The position numbers and the translations under genes are program-made. Positions 52,427-55,660 of a stretch of 55,660 bases of DNA are shown here, in pieces (within the stretch, counting starts at the first letter, position 1; each line of letters starts with the position of its first letter). The notes under the pieces are model-generated. The model saw only the letters and a program-made list of their open reading frames with translations. It made no database searches and was not told where the DNA came from. This stretch comes from an uncultured Lachnospiraceae bacterium (GTDB lineage Bacteria > Bacillota > Clostridia > Lachnospirales > Lachnospiraceae): NCBI GenBank assembly GCA_947384285.1, contig CANDGI010000019.1, positions 1-55,660 of the forward strand. The letters run 5' to 3'.

Positions 52427-53253
52427 AATGCTTCACCTGCTTTCTCCAATTCTTCCATGGCAATCTTGTATTCTTCGTCATTTGGAGCCTTGCCGTGCCA
52501 TCCGGCCTGGTTTTCCATATAGGAAACGCCTTTTCCTTTGACCGTTTTCAGCACCAGGGCTGTGGGCATTCCTTTTATCTCCCTGGCTTCTTTAAATGCC
52601 GCCCGCAATGCGTCAAAGTCATTGCCGTCCTCCACGTTGATGACATGGAAATTAAATGCCCGGAACTTTTCATCAATCGGATAAGGAGAGCATACCTCGT
52701 CAATTTTCCCGTCAATCTGAAGCCCATTATTATCCACAATCACCACAAGGTTATCCAGCTTCCAATGGCCTGCAAACATAGCAGCTTCCCAGACCTGGCC
52801 TTCTTGAATCTCACCATCCCCCACAAGGGTGTATACCCGGTAGCTTTCATTGCTCATCTTTGCAGACACCGCCATGCCCACAGCTGCAGAAATTCCCTGG
52901 CCCAGGGAACCGCTTGACATATCAACGCCCGGCGTATGCTGGAGGCAGGGATGCCCCTGCAGATAAGAACCAATCTTGCGCAGCGTCTTTAAATCCTCCA
53001 CCGGGAAAAATCCACGGCTGGCAAGGGCGGCATACAGCCCCGGAGCCGTATGGCCCTTAGACAGGACGAAGCGGTCCCGGTCTGCCTTATCCGGGTCCTT
53101 GGGGTCGATATCCATTTCTTCAAAATACAGGTAAGTGAACACCTCCGCCGCGGAAAGAGAGCCGCCAGGATGTCCTGCTTTGGCTGCGTGGACGGAAGTA
53201 ATGATTCCCTTTCGGACTTCATTCGCCACTTTCTGAAGTTCTAAATTTTCCAT
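52414..53253 (-). CDS. Transketolase, N-terminal subunit
   Basis: 279 residues. It is the thiamine-diphosphate-binding half: GHPGGSLSAAEVFTYLYF at about 28-45, LSKGHTAPGLYAAL at about 68-81, and the Mg2+-diphosphate motif GDGEIQEGQVWEA with VDNNGLQIDG at about 144-175. Split transketolases are common in Firmicutes and archaea. It is 84 bp downstream of the transaldolase gene and shares its unit. Confidence 0.95.
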   Translation of the reverse strand: MENLELQKVANEVRKGIITSVHAAKAGHPGGSLSAAEVFTYLYFEEMDIDPKDPDKADRDRFVLSKGHTAPGLYAALASRGFFPVEDLKTLRKIGSYLQGHPCLQHTPGVDMSSGSLGQGISAAVGMAVSAKMSNESYRVYTLVGDGEIQEGQVWEAAMFAGHWKLDNLVVIVDNNGLQIDGKIDEVCSPYPIDEKFRAFNFHVINVEDGNDFDALRAAFKEAREIKGMPTALVLKTVKGKGVSYMENQAGWHGKAPNDEEYKIAMEELEKAGEALCQK

Positions 53254-53337
53254 GTAACTGTCTCCTTTTCTGTGATGCAGCAGCCCGGCTCCCTAACATC
53301 AGAAAGCCTTGCAGCTGCCAAACTGCCGTAAAACTTC

Positions 53338-53991
53338 TTATTCACCAAAAACTGCTTTGTAGTCCTTCTGGAACTTTTCAATTCCCTGGTCTGTCAGAGG
53401 ATGCCTGGTCATCTGCTCAATCACACTGTAAGGCACTGTTGCAATATCCGCTCCCGCAAGGGCGCAGTCATTTACGTGGATGGCATTTCGGATGCTGGCT
53501 GCAATAATCTCTGTCTCCAGCCCGTAATTTTCAAAAATCGCCACGATATCTTCAATTAAATGAATTCCCGGCTGGCTGATGTCGTCCAGCCGCCCCACAA
53601 ATGGCGATACGTAGGCTGCCCCTGCCCTTGCCGCCAAAAGCGCCTGGTTCGCAGTAAAAATCAATGTTACATTGGTCTTGATGCCTTCTGCGGCAAGAAC
53701 CTTTACCGCCTTTAACCCTTCTATGGTCATTGGAATTTTTACAATCATATTAGGATGGATGGCTGCAATTTCGCGCCCCTCTTTTATCATACCCTCCGCG
53801 TCCACTGTGGTCGCTTTTACCTCGCCGCTGATCGGCCCGTCCACAATATCGGTAATCTCTTTAATTACCTCGTTGAAATCCCTGCCTTCCTTTGCAATCA
53901 AAGAAGGGTTTGTGGTCACTCCGCAGATCACTCCCATGTCATTGGCTTTACGGATATCCTCTACATTAGCTGTGTCAATAAATAACTTCAT
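53338..53991 (-). CDS. fsa: Transaldolase/fructose-6-phosphate aldolase (FSA type)
   Basis: 217 residues, the short transaldolase family. The Schiff-base lysine is Lys85 in NMIVKIPMT, as in E. coli Fsa[30 protein letters not shown] and the end [18 protein letters not shown] (in parts) are family marks. It moves dihydroxyacetone units or cleaves fructose-6-phosphate, and works with the adjacent transketolase to interconvert pentose and hexose phosphates. AGAGGAGGAAACC sets the start. Upstream is AT-rich with no strong promoter. Confidence 0.94.
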   Translation of the reverse strand: MKLFIDTANVEDIRKANDMGVICGVTTNPSLIAKEGRDFNEVIKEITDIVDGPISGEVKATTVDAEGMIKEGREIAAIHPNMIVKIPMTIEGLKAVKVLAAEGIKTNVTLIFTANQALLAARAGAAYVSPFVGRLDDISQPGIHLIEDIVAIFENYGLETEIIAASIRNAIHVNDCALAGADIATVPYSVIEQMTRHPLTDQGIEKFQKDYKAVFGE

Positions 53992-54285
53992 GGTTTCCTC
54001 CTCTTATTTACATGTTTGTTAGCATTTCTTATTTTATACTATATAAATGATAAAATATAGACTACTTTTTAGACTTTTTTTCCGTACATTCCGAAATCCA
54101 TCTATGACTGTACTGTACATCTCCTGCCTTTGTTTTCTACATGCAGCCCTGCATGAAATCACTTCTGGCTGCTGCACGATTTCATTGTACAGGAAATTTT
54201 CATTTTCGACAAGCAAAAGAGACAAGTTTCAAGCTGAAAATTTTTTAATTTAATAGAAATATAATTTATGGTATGTTATTAATGA

Positions 54286-54408
54286 AACAAAAGTCCGCCA
54301 TCGCTTAGAGGAGTGCAAGGAAAATATGATGATAATTTAAAAAATGCATTTATTTTAGATGGGATTCAGCGGTTAAACACCTTGAATGGGGATTACCATA
54401 TAATATAA
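54286..54408 (+). pseudogene. Remnant of a DUF262-like (GmrSD N-domain) protein
   Basis: A 40-codon open piece after a TGA at 54283 reads with no natural start and contains NAFILDGIQRLNTLNGDYH. The DGxQRLxTL pattern is the hallmark of DUF262/GmrSD and ParB-like nuclease proteins. The rest of such a protein is absent, so this is a scrap of a defence-type gene. The 829-bp stretch 53992-54820 is AT-rich and holds this remnant, the small ORF and inverted repeat below, and nothing else I can name. Confidence 0.4.
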
Positions 54409-54549
54409 CAGCACATTATGCATAAGTTCACCTTCCAGTATGCAAGTGCTGTAGAATACATTCACTATTTCGCAATTAGAATTTTTAATAAAATTATTTA
54501 AATCATCTTCAAGATATGCAGATACCGTATTGAAAAACAGCTTTAACAT
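54373..54549 (-). CDS. Small ORF of unknown function
   Basis: 58 residues from the ATG at 54549. MLKLFFNTVSAYLEDDLNNF, EIVNVFYSTCILEGELMH and the ending YYMVIPIQGV look like a small globular protein. I do not recognise it. Other in-frame ATGs are at 54570, 54597 and 54660. The start region overlaps the long inverted repeat 54549-54592. No strong ribosome site is seen. Its last 36 bases overlap the DUF262 remnant on the other strand. Confidence 0.35.
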   Translation of the reverse strand: MLKLFFNTVSAYLEDDLNNFIKNSNCEIVNVFYSTCILEGELMHNVLLYYMVIPIQGV

Positions 54550-54592
54550 AAACTTTCTTTTTTTCCTCATTATATGGAAAAAAGAAAGTTTA
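54549..54592. repeat. Long AT-rich inverted repeat
   Basis: TAAACTTTCTTTTTTTCC (54549-54566) pairs with GGAAAAAAGAAAGTTTA (54576-54592) over 17 bp with one bulged T and a nine-base loop. It could be a terminator in either direction, or the end-to-end remnant of a mobile element. Confidence 0.6.
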
Positions 54593-54820
54593 TTCATTTC
54601 GATACATGTAATAGCAGCAGATGACTGACTGCAGCTCAGAATCCGGTGACCCGGTTGCATTGGAAACTGGTGTGAATGGAATACAGTGCTCTAGTATTTA
54701 TTACTGTGATCCTATGCAGAGCGGACAGAAAGGCGGACTGGAAATAAACTTTTCACATTTCCCTTGTAAGAAATAATATCTTCCTTTTATATCTTACACA
54801 TATTCCGCAAAATAAATGCT

Positions 54821-55660
54821 TTAATGCTCTTGCATCTTCCACAATGCCATTGGATGATTCATGATCCGTCTGATGACCTGTTCATCATCATAAAGCAGTT
54901 CCGGGCAATATTTCTTATCCCTGAATTTTCTCAAAAAATCCTGTTCATCCGCTGTAAGAACCATTAATTCCGACAAAAATTCCTTTACTCGGTTCTTTAT
55001 TTTTTCCAGCTCTATAAATTCTCCCTTTTGAATAACAGGAAGGAGATCCGTCCTTATTTTTCGGATGCTGATCCGGTCGATCACATTCACATCATATCTT
55101 TCCGGAATCTCTTCCTGTGATATGGCCGTATAAAACACCACCGATTTTCTCAGCATCTCATATTCGTCTTTAGAAAATAGTCCCATATCGATCATGTTAT
55201 ATGTATCACAAAGATCCCTCGCTGCTGCCCGGCTGAGTAACGCGTTGATCTTTGCCGCAAAAAGTTCAATAGGCGAAAGCACAGTGATCAAATGCTCCAT
55301 ATGGATCACATCCGATAGAACAGGCCTGTCTTCCAACTCAAACAAATGGCTCCTCAGTGAATAATTTATTTCTACTTTGATATTATCCCTCATCCCTCCC
55401 AGATTTGTATAAGTGAACACAAAGGAATCCAGGCTATGGCGGCACCTGCTTTGCGGATTCAAACTATACCCCTGCGTCTGCATAAATTTTTTCAGGTCTT
55501 CTGAAATCTTCTGCCTTTGCTCCAGCATCTCGTTGCGGTTTCCATCCGAACAATAATCCAGATCAATGTCAACCGATAGCCTGGGAAGATGAAAGACTGT
55601 CAGATTGATGGCTGTTCCCCCTTTCAATGCAAGGCAGCCTTTCATAATGGGATTACTGTT
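54821..55660 (-). CDS. AbiEii/AbiGii-type nucleotidyltransferase toxin (5' end beyond window)
   Basis: At least 279 residues. The frame is open to the window edge before the first ATG at 55645 (NSNPIMKGCLALKGGTAINL), so the true start lies outside. The nucleotidyltransferase core reads LKGGTAINL then LSVDIDLDYCSD, with SPIELFAAKINALLSRAAARDLCDTYNM (in parts) as the C-terminal motif of the family. AbiEii toxins are type IV abortive-infection toxins paired with an AbiEi antitoxin, normally just upstream; it is outside the window or absent. The ending PELLYDDEQVIRRIMNHPMALWKMQ is typical (in parts). Confidence 0.85.
   Translation of the reverse strand, partial: NSNPIMKGCLALKGGTAINLTVFHLPRLSVDIDLDYCSDGNRNEMLEQRQKISEDLKKFMQTQGYSLNPQSRCRHSLDSFVFTYTNLGGMRDNIKVEINYSLRSHLFELEDRPVLSDVIHMEHLITVLSPIELFAAKINALLSRAAARDLCDTYNMIDMGLFSKDEYEMLRKSVVFYTAISQEEIPERYDVNVIDRISIRKIRTDLLPVIQKGEFIELEKIKNRVKEFLSELMVLTADEQDFLRKFRDKKYCPELLYDDEQVIRRIMNHPMALWKMQEH

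Overview
The window looks like chromosome of a low-to-moderate GC, spore-lineage Firmicute, most likely a Lachnospiraceae member of the Blautia/Ruminococcus type. This is inferred from gene content only: SpoVG, the GlgC/GlgD pair, a DnaD/DnaC-type primosome pair, a BceRS-type antimicrobial peptide module, strong GGAGG ribosome sites, and a Bacillus yce-like (Ter) stress locus. I see no rRNA, tRNA, CRISPR array or intact insertion sequence.

Positions 1-8.8 kb hold carbohydrate genes: two paralogous LacI regulators, a GH36 alpha-galactosidase, a NUDIX hydrolase, a phosphoglucomutase and two secreted proteins of unknown role, with two families of short repeats at the left edge. From 9.2 to 11.5 kb there is an acetyltransferase, Y-family polymerase and YolD unit. 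SpoVG and the glycogen genes glgD and glgC follow. Then come murC, an intergenic cluster of DnaA boxes, dnaD, a dnaC-like helicase loader and a long PRPP synthetase. A Sau96I/Eco47II-like restriction-modification pair (19.9-22.0 kb) has a methyltransferase with its own N-terminal helix-turn-helix. A five-gene unit (22.2-28.0 kb) encodes response regulator, intramembrane-sensing kinase, MATE exporter and BceAB-like ABC transporter. Next are a response-regulator/(p)ppGpp-synthetase fusion, a DUF6465-like protein and an HPr-like protein that lacks the phosphorylatable histidine. CDF and NCS2 transporters and a GNAT enzyme close this half.

The most remarkable part is 34.5-51.1 kb: a tellurium-resistance-type (Ter) stress locus. 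It contains a HAD phosphatase, a Ca2+ P-type ATPase, three TerD paralogues (one diverged), a TelA-like protein, a large YceG, a rhomboid protease, a YceG-N/trypsin-like protease fusion, a Dph6-like ATP pyrophosphatase, an HpcH/HpaI-CitE-like aldolase, a StiP protein with a C-terminal PELOTA-like RNA-binding domain, and a phosphoribosyltransferase with a TRSP domain. Known Ter systems are thought to couple calcium-binding TerD proteins and membrane proteins to synthesis of a nucleoside-like metabolite. The PRTase, StiP, aldolase, HAD and YceG genes are the pieces expected for that. The two membrane/secretory-type proteases, the Dph6-like enzyme, and a 66-bp repeat sitting exactly in frame between the two domains of the PRTase are the unusual additions.

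The right end has a split transketolase and an FSA-type transaldolase (non-oxidative pentose phosphate branch), then an AT-rich stretch with a DUF262-like remnant, a small unrecognised ORF over a long inverted repeat, and an AbiEii-type nucleotidyltransferase toxin cut by the window edge. Most genes from 22 kb rightward lie on the minus strand, in tight units with overlapping or near-overlapping stops and starts.
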